The position numbers and the translations under genes are program-made. This document shows, one piece after another, positions 23,151 through 33,769 of a stretch of DNA of 64,000 nucleotides; within the stretch, counting starts at the first letter, position 1, and each line of letters opens with the position of its first letter. Under the pieces are notes generated by a model. The model saw only the letters and a program-made list of their open reading frames with translations, was not told the origin of the DNA and did no database searches. Source of the stretch: Lycorma delicatula (taxonomy: Eukaryota; Arthropoda; Insecta; Hemiptera; Fulgoridae); contig NC_134465.1 in NCBI RefSeq assembly GCF_047948215.1, positions 46,903,946 through 46,967,945 of the forward strand. Reading direction: 5' to 3'.

Positions 23151-23890
23151 TTAATAAATATCTGTAAAATATTGAAAATTCTCACAAACATGAGTATATG
23201 AACGGGTCGAAGGTCTAGGGGGTAGAGCTCCCTCGCTAGGCGGTCGGACGAGCGAAGCAGGCCCTGACCGGCCAGTGTGTATATATTAAATCAAATATTG
23301 GAAAGTAGAATTTTTTCTACAAAGAAAATGCTTCAAAACAAAAAAAAGGGAAAAGGGGCAAAAGGGGCAAAAGGAAGGAGAGGAAAACTAAGAAAATTAT
23401 TTAACGTGATCCATAGATGGCCAAAACGAAAAAAAAATTTGACCAAATAAACATTGCATTATAATTGTAATATCTCCTTTACAGTTTTCTCCTTCAGTTT
23501 ATCAGTAAATGATGTCGTCGGTTTCCATGGAAACAGTGCTGATGCTATTGATAATAGAGTATGATCATTTTTGGAACTGGTTAAAATTTTCGTAATCGTC
23601 AATTACGATTTTTAATTAATTTTTTAAAATTAAAATTTCGTTGTGGAATTAAATTTACTTATAACCTAATAAAACTTGTAATTATGTAAGTAAAAGTATT
23701 TATAACTAGACTTCAAAATTTGAAGTCTGTCCCTTATCAAAGTTTACCATATTTTTTTCATAACTACAGTTTAATCTGTCTGACTGATAATTGTATACAC
23801 GTGAATATATTCGTATGTTACTGAATACAGTTGTAATAAACAAGTATGTAAACGAAACAATATTGTTTTTTATAAATTGAGTCATATTTG
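23151..23890. other. Unassigned spacer
   Basis: Contains a GC-rich island at about 23205-23275 (GGTCTAGGGGGTAGAGCTCC, GGTCGGACGAGCGAAGCAGG) that could be another SINE head, but I see no B box. The rest is AT-rich. Confidence 0.35.
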
Positions 23891-23892
23891 TA

Positions 23893-24040
23893 ATGAATAG
23901 TGAGACAGGTTTGTGGTTTGTAATGGTAAATGAAATTCTTATTATTACTAGCACCGTATTTTTATTACTATTATTTCTGTTAATGGTACTCCGTGTTTGT
24001 GTAAGATGTGTTATTGATGAAGGTCGTGTGAATGTAACAG
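23893..24040 (+). CDS. Candidate exon of a small single-pass membrane protein
   Basis: An ATG at 23893 opens a frame with a strongly hydrophobic segment (roughly residues 16-32, ILIITSTVFLLLLFLL) followed by VLRVCVRCVIDEGRV. This would be one membrane helix with a basic, Cys-containing flank. The frame continues to 24165, but CAG/GTGATA at 24038-24046 is a possible splice donor and the sequence after it loses protein-like character. No homologue is recognised. The opposite strand is also open here (24062-23706), which lowers confidence. It may be a chance frame in AT-rich DNA. Confidence 0.2.
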
Positions 24041-24459
24041 GTGATAAATCACTCTCTTTCATTCTATCCTGCCCCTCTCTAACTCTCTCTTACTTAATAC
24101 CTCTCTCTTTATTTACGTCGTGTTGTATTAAAGTTAGTAATAATAATATTTATGTGAGAAGATAAAGACGGAGATGTTGGTAGTAAGTTGTGTTATTGAG
24201 AATTACCTTTATTAAAAATAAGCACAGTAGTTGTTCGTATATACCGCTATTTAGAATGAACTGTCGTATCGCTTTCACTATTCGGTATCTACCTGAATTA
24301 CCCAGCTTCCCTGCGGGTAGTCTACCTCTTCTTTAACTATTAATATTTTTAAAAAAAAGAAAAGAATAAACGGTCAAATTTTTCAAAGCTATTTTAATTT
24401 TTAGTAGCTTTAATTCTGGTTTATTTATTACTAGCAGACCCGTCAATGCTTTGCTATTG

Positions 24460-24460
<1 letters not shown>

Positions 24461-24530
<70 letters not shown>
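24461..24530. repeat. Compound (TA)n(GA)n microsatellite
   Basis: About 32 bp of TA then about 37 bp of GA. It is preceded by CTAGCAGACCCGTCAATGC, which resembles the 3' ends of some RTE-type elements that finish in a microsatellite. That link is an inference. Confidence 0.9.
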
Positions 24531-24531
<1 letters not shown>

Positions 24532-24596
24532 GGAGAGAGAGAGTTTAAATGAGCACAATTGAAAATTTGATAAAAAAATTAAAAAACTGAACTTCA

Positions 24597-24745
24597 CAAA
24601 TTTTACCTTCACTTATTCTCCTTCCCCTTTTCCCTTTCCAACTTCTCCCTTTCACCCTTCTTCCTCCCCCTCTCACAGTTTCCTTTTTACCCTTTCCCGT
24701 TTTCCCCTTTTCTCTTTCCACCTTAACCCCTTTTTCCCTTTTGCC
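24597..24745. repeat. Pyrimidine-rich tract on the plus strand
   Basis: About 150 bp composed largely of C and T (TTCCCC, CCCTTT, TCTCCC units) with a few purines. The minus-strand frame over it (24781-24545) is a Lys/Arg/Gly/Glu low-complexity artefact. Such mirror-like tracts can form triplex DNA. Confidence 0.8.
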
Positions 24746-24834
24746 CGCGCGTAAATCGATCCAATAGTTTTTTGGTCTCACAATGCACCGGATCTAAATT
24801 TCGTTCAGTTGCCCATCTCCCACCTGTGGAAGAG

Positions 24835-25715
24835 ACTGCACAGCTTAGCGATGAAAGCATGGCAGCTGGAATAGGACATCACAACTAAGGGAAGATCCTT
24901 GTATAAGTTTATACAGGATTTGAGGGGATGGTATCCTTCGAGCTCGTTTTTAAGGGCAACGGTGTCCGAGTGCTCACCAACCACGTTAATTTAAACCAAT
25001 AACTGTTTCGGTTCCGCCTGGCAGTTGATGAGCTACGTGTCTGCGTGGAGGTTCAATCAAATGAACACCTGATTTTTTACTGCCCTGCTCTTATGGGGAG
25101 GGGGGCAGAGGACGGGCCACACTGGAACTTAGAGGTCAAGGGGAAAATTTGCCACTCACGAACGGCAAGTCAATATGGCGAGAGCCGCATTGTCGGACCG
25201 TGAGGGAGTTCCAAGATGCGGTTGCTTTGTTTAACCGGCATCCGTAGTTTGTTTAAGGGAAAGATTCTTACCGCATTGCAGTAGAAAGCTAACCCTAAGT
25301 ATGGCTTACCACCAGCCTGTATTTATGGTTCCAAGCGCTTTAATATGGTGAATAGATACTTGTTGGCATTCAGCGACCTAGGCGTGGCAGCGAATTCTTG
25401 CCTAGACGAAATAAGTTTTATTATGGATGTCATACATACTTTTAGTAGTTGACGGGGTGCGTTTACCCATTTTAGCAAATATATGACAAGTGAGCGGTTG
25501 GTACACGTAAGCCGATGGTGCATGGCACCACGCTTAGTTCGCTCACGCTGTTAGGTAAACTCTAGGAGCTATGTTAGGATACTGGTAGCTAAATTGTTCG
25601 AGGCTCAGTAGCCGTTTGCGGCACAGACATTCGGTCTTATGCTTTAGGGAGAACTAATGGGGTGGTGGCAGGAGAAATGTCAAGCAAACCAAATCTTTGA
25701 TCGAAAAGTGTACTA
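24835..25715 (+). pseudogene. LINE 3' region with C-terminal zinc-knuckle segment
   Basis: Fragments in shifting frames read GRSLYKFIQDLRGWYPSS, FGSAWQL / FRLAVDELRVCVEVQSNEHL, and IFYCPALMG...GPHWNLEVKGK. This is the conserved end of an R1/jockey-like polyprotein (a strand-end region plus a CxC...H...C knuckle; only part of the Cys/His set is clear). Several frameshifts disrupt it. From about 25330 a 3' UTR of nearly 400 bp follows, ending CAGGAGAAATG.CAAGCAAACCAA. The same UTR is present inverted at 27305-27985. No coding activity is possible. Confidence 0.65.
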
Positions 25716-26231
25716 AATTACGGGTTTATCATTATTCAATTTAAATTTTAATTGCTTTTTATTTGCATAGGGATGCAATTTTTAAACATAAAATTCTCAT
25801 GATATTAAACATATTAAATGATTTTATTGCCTATTAGATGTATAAATGTTGAGTTTTATGTTAGTAATATTGAAAAACTATGTTAAAATTTAATTTTAAC
25901 GATAAATTTTATTTTGTAATCAGATTTAATAAAAAAAAATGATAGTAACAATTATAATAAATTAATTTAAAAAAAAGTTACTTTGTAATGTATTTACAGT
26001 GTTTACTTGTTAAATTATAGTGCAATAAAAGTTTTATATATATATATATATATACTGTATTTCTTAGTGTACAGCTGGACACTAAGTTTATTGAACACGC
26101 GCGCGTGCACACACATATACACACAAATGGACGATTTAATTTATTTACGAACATTTATTTTTTAAAAATAAAAAAAATCTTTTTTAATAAGATATTTTAT
26201 GTTACACCAATTCTTATTTAAATTCCTTTTA

Positions 26232-26294
<63 letters not shown>

Positions 26295-26519
26295 GCATAG
26301 ATTGTCCATAAGAGTACGGAAATTGCTATGTAATGTACTTATATGTACCTCTGGTAATACTTGATAACTGTTTGCATATAAATTGATACTAGTTAACAGT
26401 GAGCCATTTACAACTATGTTTTATTTAAAATAGAATTCCTAAACTTTGCTGGTATGCATTACATACATAGAATACACTAATGTAATTCTTGTATAATTTT
26501 AATTTTGTAACGGTTTATC

Positions 26520-26556
<37 letters not shown>

Positions 26557-27185
26557 AAGACTTAAAGTTATTTTCCTTCAGTAATAATGCTTATTTTTTA
26601 CTTCCGTTGTAAATTTATTTATTTATTTATATATATTTTTTTGCAATATTATACATAATACGTTGATAGTTTTTCCTTACCATCGTAATAGTTTTTTTTT
26701 TTTTATATTTATAAAATTTCTTTTATCTTTATTTATTGATAATTTAGCGGGAATTCATTCATCGTAAAATTTCAAGATATTGCATGGAATTGTTCCTTTA
26801 TTACGGGTATTATATTTACGATAAAAAGGTAATTTCACTATGTTGTAAAATCTTCATAAATTTTTTATATCTGTATTTATGTCAAAAGTACTTAATAAGC
26901 AATTTTTTTAATGTAGAAGAAGCAATAAAAGTATTAAAGAAAATATTTTAATAATATTTTTTTTATAAAAAATAAAAAATACGATTTTTATAAATTAACC
27001 TGTGGTCGGGAATTACAAACAAAACAAACCGGTTTTCATAGTAACATAGAGCATGCGCAGTACACATCAGGTAACCCTAACCTAAAAAATTGTCAGTCGC
27101 CATTTTGTTCTGTACTGCTCGACTAGTACATGGTGAAATATAGAAGCGATTTTTGTGGCTATCTCCAGTTACAAGATATATACCG
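25716..27185. other. AT-rich spacer with three (TA)n tracts
   Basis: TA runs at about 26035-26055, 26235-26290 and 26525-26553, and a GC/CA-alternating tract CGCGCGCGTGCACACAC near 26097-26115. No open frame of note. The stretch from about 27001 likely begins the transposon fragment that follows. Confidence 0.5.
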
Positions 27186-27250
27186 TCATTCGGTATTTGC
27201 AAGCAAAAGGAACGTCTGCAGACGAGATCCGTTGTCGGCTACCGATATTA
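27186..27250 (+). pseudogene. Mariner-type N-terminal HTH start, short fragment
   Basis: One frame reads VIRYLQAKGTSADEIRCRL, matching the first helix region of HTH_48-type mariner transposases (the usual pattern is a V/I-R-F/Y-L-x-x-KG-x-S-A-x-E/D-I run). Nothing downstream continues it. The LINE relic begins about 55 bp later. Short, so tentative. Confidence 0.4.
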
Positions 27251-27304
27251 GAAATTAAAGTGGAAATTTATCAGACGACAAAATTTAAATTTTTATAACT
27301 AGTG

Positions 27305-27985
27305 TAATACCTTCATCCCTCTAGATTTATTGGTTTGCTTGGCATTTCTCCTGCCATCACTACATTCGGTCACCCTAAAGCATAAGACGGAGTGTCTGTG
27401 CCACAAACGGCTACCAAGCCTCGAACAGTTTAGCGACCAGTGAGTACTGGGTACCCAGTACTCACGCGATATTAGGTCGCGTGAGTACTGAGTCGCGTAA
27501 TACTGGGTCGTTAGGCATGAGTAAGCTCACGCCTAACAGCTTGAGTCGACTAAGCACGGTGCTATACACCATCGGCTTAGGTGTCCCAACCGCCCACTTG
27601 TTATATATTTACTAAAATGGGTAAGCGCACCCCGTCAACTACTAAAAATTTATATAACATCCCTAATAGAATTTATTTCATCTAGGCAGCAATTCGCTGC
27701 CACGTTGCCGGTCGTTGAATGCCAGCAAGTACCTGTCCACCATTTCATATCGCTTGGAGCCATAATAATTGGCTGGTGGTAAACCATACTAAGGGTTAGC
27801 TTCCAACAGCAATGCGGTAAGAGTCTTTCCCTTAAACAAACTACGGATGCCGGTTGAACAAAGCAACCGGAACTCCAATACGGACCGACAATGCGTCTCT
27901 CGCCACATTGACTCGCCGTTTGTGAGTGGTCAATTTTCCTCTTGACTTCTAAGATTCTAAGAACCAGGGTGGCCCGGTCTCATCA
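27305..27985 (-). pseudogene. LINE 3' end, inverted copy
   Basis: Reverse complement matches 24980-25715: the CATTAGTTCTCC/TGGCAGGAGAAATG end, AAGCATAAGACxGAxTGTCT, GTAAGCGCACCCCGTCAACTA, ATCCGTAGTTTGTTTAAGGG and the CACTCAC..ACGGC coding edge. It has a locally tripled GTGAGTACTGGGTACC / GTGAGTACTGAGTCGCG motif at 27439-27500 not seen in the other copy. The boundary at 27985 abuts repeat X directly. Confidence 0.7.
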
Positions 27986-28207
27986 GACTTCATTTCCTTT
28001 TTTTTAATTTAAATATATTGATTTATTAATAGTTATGCTAAAAAAAAAATGTTTACGATAAATAATAATTCAATAACAACAATAAAAAAAAATATCAGAA
28101 GTTATTAACGAAATAAAATGTTATGTACTTTTCATTTAAAAAAAAAAATGTGTGTATGTAATTTACAGGCGTACGATGAAGTCGTGTGATGTCCACATCA
28201 TTTTTTT
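27986..28207 (+). repeat. Repeat family X, copy 6 (5'-truncated)
   Basis: CTTCATTTCC, AATTTAAATATATTGATTTATTAAT, ACGATAAATAATAATTCA, AAGTTATTAACGAAATAAAA, then GCGTACGATGAAGTCGTGTG and TGATGTCCACATCA. Follows the LINE relic without a spacer. Confidence 0.7.
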
Positions 28208-28694
28208 AATATTTGTTATTGTAAAATTTGTTTTAGATTACAGATTTGTTCTAAACAAGTTTTTCCACGTCTAACCTTGATATTCTCCTTTATTTAAACG
28301 TTATTTTTTAATTTTTACTGAAATCTTATAGATTTAGATTCTAATTCAAATCTACGGATTACTTTTACCTAGTTTGATTTTTACCGCAATTTTTCAATTT
28401 ATTTCAAATTTTATTGCTTATAACTCGAAAACATAGGAATTTATAGAGAAACAGTTTCGCTATAATTTTTCTCGTTAAATTTTACATTAAAATCATGTAT
28501 CACATGTCCACCTTCCTATTTAAAAAAACACGTTTGATTCAATAAGGCAGACACAAGATGGTGGAAAAAAATTTCAAACGCGTTATAAAGTCGTAATTTT
28601 CTAACTGCTTAGATCGGTACTTGTTTTCAACTTTCTAAGGTTCTCTCAGTTTTGAAATATGAAGCCGTTTTCATACTTTAATGTAATCCTGTAT
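28208..28694. other. AT-rich spacer
   Basis: No feature recognised. Confidence 0.35.
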
Positions 28695-29065
28695 AGAAAG
28701 AGATAGAAAAGTAAGGATTATGTTTTATAGATGTGGAAAAAGCACACGACAATGAAAAATTAATAATCCGGAAAGTAGGTCAGAAAGACAGAAGATTAAT
28801 TAAAAACCTACGGTAAATGAAAATGGTTATAAAAATAGAGGATTTTCTGATTCTGAGTCAGAATTAATAATGCAACTCATATAATGTAAATTTTAGGATA
28901 TAAATCCGTAGAGATATGTAATATTATTAAAAAGAGAAAGGCAAAAAAGCTAATGGTATTTAAATATAGGCGTGTAAGGAATCGGAGAAAATTATTTGAA
29001 TGTCAACATTCAGAAAACAGAAATAATGAGAACGGTTAACTAGAATAGATGCTTACTTAGAATAT
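28695..29065 (+). pseudogene. LINE reverse transcriptase fragment (early RT motifs)
   Basis: Translation near 28712 gives FIDVEKAHDNEKLIIRKVGQ (altered motif-A FIDYEKAFD, so one catalytic Asp region is visible but degraded), followed by KDRRLIKNLR. Later pieces include KRKAKKLMVFKYRRVRNRRK. The order matches the early part of an RTE/jockey-like RT. Stops and shifts are frequent. Older than the LINE copies at 8.9 and 12.6 kb. Confidence 0.55.
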
Positions 29066-29820
29066 GAAAGTTATTCTAGGCTGGGAAGTATTTTGATTAG
29101 TCCAAGGGGAAAAAAGTATTATTAAAATCAAACATAAAAACGTTTTCATAATAGATCGATGTTATTCATAATACAATGAGGCAGGCTAATTAATTTCTTA
29201 TAAAGTTTACCGTATATTACCCACATTCTGGCATGAAATATTTCATCTAATCAAAATTCTGTTAAATATCAATTGATCCGTGACGTAACAGTTTTTTTTT
29301 TCTTTACTTAATTACTTTTTTCATTAACAATGTTTAATTTTCATTATTACTTTCCTTTTAAAAATAAACATGAATTTTTGTTTTTAATGTTTAAAAAACT
29401 GCTCTTGATCGATATAAATACGAAGGTCTTTTAATAATTAAAGAGACAAATTAGTATATTTAAATTATTTTTTATTTAATGACAATAAAACCAAAACTGC
29501 TTTTCAAAATTTTGGCACGACTACATTTTAGCACATAACTCATCTCTCTGTGAGCCTTCTTATTTCAGTTATAAATAATTATTCACCTCGGTATCTGAAC
29601 ATTGGTGCCTCGTAAAAACTGTTTAAGAGAATCCAACAAAAATAATATGTTTGTATGAGATCGGGACTGTAAAGTGAACGCGGTAACACCACACTACACT
29701 ACTTTTGAATAGTTTCCTGAGGATTTGAGAGGTATAGGGATGGGCGTTATCACGTAATAGAATTAAACCTTTTGAGAGAGAACCGTGACGTATCTTCCTT
29801 CCTTATTGCGGGTTTTAGTT
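29066..29820. other. AT-rich spacer
   Basis: No feature recognised in about 750 bp. Confidence 0.35.
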
Positions 29821-29821
29821 T

Positions 29822-30180
29822 ATTTTTACTTTCCCGTCTAGATAGCGCTACAGTAGAGCTACAGCTCTAGAAGGGAAAGTATTGTAATCGCACCAATTTG
29901 GGCATATGGGATTTTCACCGGCTCCTGATTTTTTGACACCTGAGGAACCCAAAAAACCAGATGGAAATTTTCCGGATGTTAATGTTCGTATATACGTATG
30001 TATTTTTGATGTTTGCTTCTATATCACTGGACCGATTTTGATCAAACATTATTAAATTACTTCTATATATGAAGTCCATTAAATTTTCAACTTTAAGGGG
30101 AGTCAGGCTGTAGAGCAAGGCACCCTCAATATCTTGAGATTTCGCTAATTAAGATCATATTTTTCTTAGTCATATTTATC
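29822..30180 (+). repeat. Hairpin-ended repeat family R4, copy b
   Basis: The left end is a long hairpin: TACTTTCCCGTCTAGA and TCTAGAAGGGAAAGTA pair at 15 of 16 positions around a loop containing TAGCGCTACAGTAGAGCTAC. GTATTGTAATCGCACC follows immediately. Downstream blocks match 21190-21597 inverted. The hairpin plus GTATTGTAATCG arrangement is the same as at the 5' end of family X. Confidence 0.7.
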
Positions 30181-30224
30181 AAAAATTAAAAAAATTGCAC
30201 CCCACCACTGTCTGCCTTTTTTCT

Positions 30225-31790
30225 ATTTATCCCCCGGAACCACAGCAAGGTATTACTTCAAAGGATGAATGAGGATGATATTTATGAATGTGAATGAAGT
30301 ACAGGGTTATCATAAAAGAATGGTGCGGTTTCAGTAATTCATATGAAGATTGTAGGGAAATTTCTAGATGTTATATTGGTATCCCTGAAAGCCTCCAACC
30401 CAAAAGTTTGTTTATCAGCAGTTGTAACCACAACTTCAGTTCTTGTATTGTTGTTACGGTGAGTTTTGGAGTTACTATGTTCTCGGATAAAGACAGAGCA
30501 AAGTGTGTTATTGATGGCCGAATTAAAATCCGTAATTTTAGTTCAACGTGCGTTCGACGTGAATTCGGAAGAGATCTACCACAGAAAAATAACATAACAC
30601 GTCGGTTCAAACGATTCGAAGAAACCAGATCGGTTAAGAAACAGAAATCAACCGGCAGACCAAGTGTACCAGACGAAACGGTTGAACTAATTAGACAATC
30701 GGCAATTAGAAGTCCTGGGAAGTCCATCCCCCGTCGAAGCGTCGAATTAGGTATTCCAAAATCAACAGTTCCCCAGGTTTTACATTAAAAAAAAACCGAA
30801 ATTACACGCTTATAAAATCCAGATACTGCAGGAATTGAAACCCGATGATGGTGTAAAACGTTACAATTTCTCTGTAGAAGTGTTGGTCAGAATAAGTGAA
30901 AACGAATCGTTTTTAGATAATATAATTTTTACAGACGAAGCTACATTAATGTGAATGGATTCGTTAACAGACACAATTCACGAATATGGGGCTCTGAAAA
31001 CCAACACGCAATTATTGAGAAACAACGCGATTCGCCTAAAGTTAATGTTTGGTGTGTGTTAATGTTTTTTTGATGAAAAATCGTGTAATAGGGTCTTTCT
31101 TCTTTGCTGAATAAACAATTAATGGAGTTGTGTATCTTGACGTGTTAACCGATTATTGATTTCCTCAGCCGGATGAACTCGAAAACATTCATCGACTTCA
31201 TTTCCAACAAGATGGTGCTCCCCCGCACTTCAATGCATTGGTCGCCACAGACGCTTTGAACGAAAAATTTGGCGATCGATGGGCAAGGACCCATACTTTG
31301 GCCTCCAAGGAGTCCAGACCTGACACCTTGCAATTTTTTCTTGTAGGGGTACATCAAAAGCGTTGTTTATATGCAAAAAATTCGCGACCTAAACCACTTA
31401 AAAAACAGGATTAATGAAGCGATGACAACCATTAACGAGGAAATGTTAACTAATGTTTGGAGAGAAGTTGAGTATCGTTTGGACATTTGTCGAGCGACTA
31501 AGGGCGCACATATTGAAATTTATTAATTATGTAAAAAAATGTTTGAGCGACAAATTTGAAAAATAAAAAACATAAACTGTAAGTAATTCTGTTTTAATTT
31601 AAACCATGTTCAAAACCGCACCATTCTTTTATGATAGCCCTGTATAGTCTTGTCAGACTCAGGTCGACCCTTCCTAATATCTATGATTAATTGAAACCCA
31701 ACCACCAAAGAAAACCGGTATCCACAATCTAGTATTCAAATCCGTATAAAAGTAACTGCCTTTACTAGCACTCCTAAAAATACCCTAAAC
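30225..31790 (-). mobile_element. SINE family 1, copy b, split by a transposon
   Basis: The two halves are 30225-30299 (CAAAGGATGAATGAGGATGA, ATGAATGTGAATGAAGT) and 31645-31790 (AGTCTTGTCAGACTCAGG, TTAATTGAAACCCAACCACC, ATTCAAATCCGTATAAAAG, TTTACTAG). Rejoined in order they correspond to the inverted SINE of 38298-38570. The complete Tc1/mariner element 30302-31642 lies between them at a TA. Confidence 0.85.
30302..31642 (+). mobile_element. Complete Tc1/mariner-superfamily element, dead transposase
   Basis: Terminal inverted repeats of 30 bp (30302-30331 and 31613-31642, CAGGGTTATCATAAAAGAAT... with one mismatch) are flanked by TA at 30300-30301 and 31643-31644. The gene runs from ATG 30477 (MFSDKDRAKCVIDGRIKIRN) through an HTH (RFKRFEETRSVKKQKSTGRP, SVELGIPKSTV) to IEIY-stop near 31525, about 350 codons. 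A first catalytic Asp is visible in IFTDEATL, a second in HFQQDGAPPHF; the third position reads PRSPDLTPCNFF, so Asp has become Asn, and a TAG follows four residues later. At least two frameshifts occur, near 30780 and 31285. The second-to-third spacing is about 40 residues, so this is not a DD34D mariner. It needs an outside transposase to move. Confidence 0.9.
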
Positions 31791-31994
31791 TACTGGATAA
31801 GTGGGCATACTGCATTAACAGTACCCACTGTCACCACAAGTAGCGCTAGTGTCACAGTCCGCCATCTTGGAATTTCCCTTTTCCCCTTTGAGAAATTCCG
31901 TTTTCCCTCGTCACGACTGGAAAATTTGAAATTCCACAGGGTTGCCAACCCAATTATTCTTTACACTTTTAATATTAATTATTTTTGTTATTTA

Positions 31995-32460
31995 ATTTAG
32001 TTAATATGTCAAAAATATGTAGCACTGACGTACAGCTGTTGTAGTTATCTGATATGTTTTGACGTCACAAAGTGAGTGGTAGAATTAAATAAATGAATAA
32101 TATTTAAGTGTAAAAAAGTAACTCGGTCTGGTCAAGTCCCGAACTCGATCGAGTCTGTATCTGGTGGGTTAAGCCTCGCGGCTCTACCGGTCTGCCTACC
32201 GCACAAGCGAAATTTGTATTATGTAAGTTGTGAAATTGCATTAGTTTAGTTAGTGCCCACTGACGCCGCTAGTAACGCTACACCCGCGCGAATAAAATAT
32301 GGTATGCGCTCCCGCGCTTTAGTTCGAATCATTGAATTAAATAAACGAAAAAAATATTATATTTAAATAAAATTATAAATATTTTTAATTAAGTTGCGTG
32401 TTTATAAGTGTGTAAGCTGTGCATACAAATAACCCAGTTGTAGGAAAGGTCCTAGAACTG
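31995..32460 (-). repeat. Repeat family R3, copy b
   Basis: Inverted copy of 20690-21125 with good colinearity over more than 430 bp. It carries a tRNA-like segment (GGTAGAGCCGCGAGGCTTAA, then GAGTTCGGGACTTGACC) and TTGACGTCAC near 32060. Confidence 0.65.
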
Positions 32461-33169
32461 TTGCCAGCTTATTTTTTTATTGTGTTTATTATGCGATCTT
32501 CAAATTTATTAGAAAAGATATGCATTGTTAGTTATAATCTGAATCATTTATAGTACACTATAAAAAGAGAAAAAAATGTTAATCTCGCTTGACAAATAGC
32601 GGAGTTTGTTTTTTCTTTCTTCTTTAAATGTGTTTTAAAGTTTAAAAACAGTGCATGTTAGGATGGGGATATTTGAATGCTAATATGTCTTCCTGTGCTA
32701 GTTGCACCAGCTGATTTATTTTATTTTTTTTACTGCTATAAATAAATAATTACTACTGTTTTCGTGCTTTCTATTGTTCCATGGTAATTATAAGTGTTAA
32801 ATTGACTGTCATTTATATTACTTCTCCATTAGTTAAATTGTGTTTATTTTATTTTTTTTACGGTTAACATTTTTTTTGGATATGAAAATAGGTCGGATTC
32901 GGATTTTATATTAGATTTAATTTTACTCTTAAATTAATTATACGTGTAATTTTAAAACAATAGAAAATACGCTTTTAATAGAATTATTTATAGTTTAATT
33001 AATTAGGTCAGTAGATTGATGTTATCATGTATGTATATATAACAGAATATTTAATTAAGCCATGATATTGTTTTACTATAGACGTTTACTTCAATTGGAT
33101 ATTTTATACATCGTTTTAGTTATCAGTAATTTCTTTGGGTATTTAAATGCATTAAGTGTTTTAAAAACT
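32461..33169. other. AT-rich spacer
   Basis: No feature recognised in about 700 bp. Confidence 0.35.
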
Positions 33170-33175
33170 CTTTTT

Positions 33176-33656
33176 GGTACTTACGTATTAACACCACCGC
33201 AGCTACAGCTTTATTTAAAAACAAAGTAGCCAATCGGATTTCCGTGGAAAATGAACAGTCTCTTTATTAATTTTAATAAATGGTTATTTATATTTATTTA
33301 TTTTATAAATATAATTTAACCAAACTTAACCTACGCTCGCTAACCTTCACTAATTAAAAGGAGTGTTTTGATTATTTTAATAAATAATTGCAATAATTAC
33401 TGAATTTATTAAATAAATACTCAAAAAATTACGGTGTTAATTAGTCAAGGTTAGCGAGCGAAGCGAGCGTAGTTTAAGTTTGATTAAATTATATTTATAA
33501 AATAAATAAATATAAATAACAATTTATTAAAATTAATAAAGAGACTGTTTTGAATCTATGTTAAACTCTATATCGGCCCGTTTTCCACCGAAATCCGATT
33601 GACTACTTTGTTTTTAAATAAAGCTGTAGCTGCGGTGGCGTTAATACGCAAGTACC
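33176..33656. mobile_element. Foldback MITE, 481 bp
   Basis: The two ends are long inverted repeats of roughly 190-215 bp: GGTACTTACGTATTAACACC at the left and its complement (GGTACTTGCGTATTAACGCC) at the right. CCGCAGCTACAGCTTTATTT, GTAGCCAATCGGATTTCCGT and TTAACCTACGCTCGCTAACC also occur on both arms. The right arm has an extra 30-40 bp insert near 33550-33585 and a GCGAGCGAAGCGAGCG stretch. Flanks CTTTTT (33170-33175) and CTTTTT (33657-33662) may be the target duplication. There is no coding capacity; the whole unit can form a near-continuous hairpin. Confidence 0.85.
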
Positions 33657-33769
33657 CTTTTTTTTTAAATATGTCAGAATTATTTATTTTTTTAAATAAT
33701 TAAATTCAAGAATTCAAAAGATATATATTGTTTACTTAGTCTTTACTTGTTTGTGTCTCTCGTCACAGA

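Noticed and set aside
24545..24781. Lys/Arg/Gly-rich minus-strand frame
   Set aside because: Low-complexity product of a pyrimidine tract; no stops because the opposite strand is nearly all purine.
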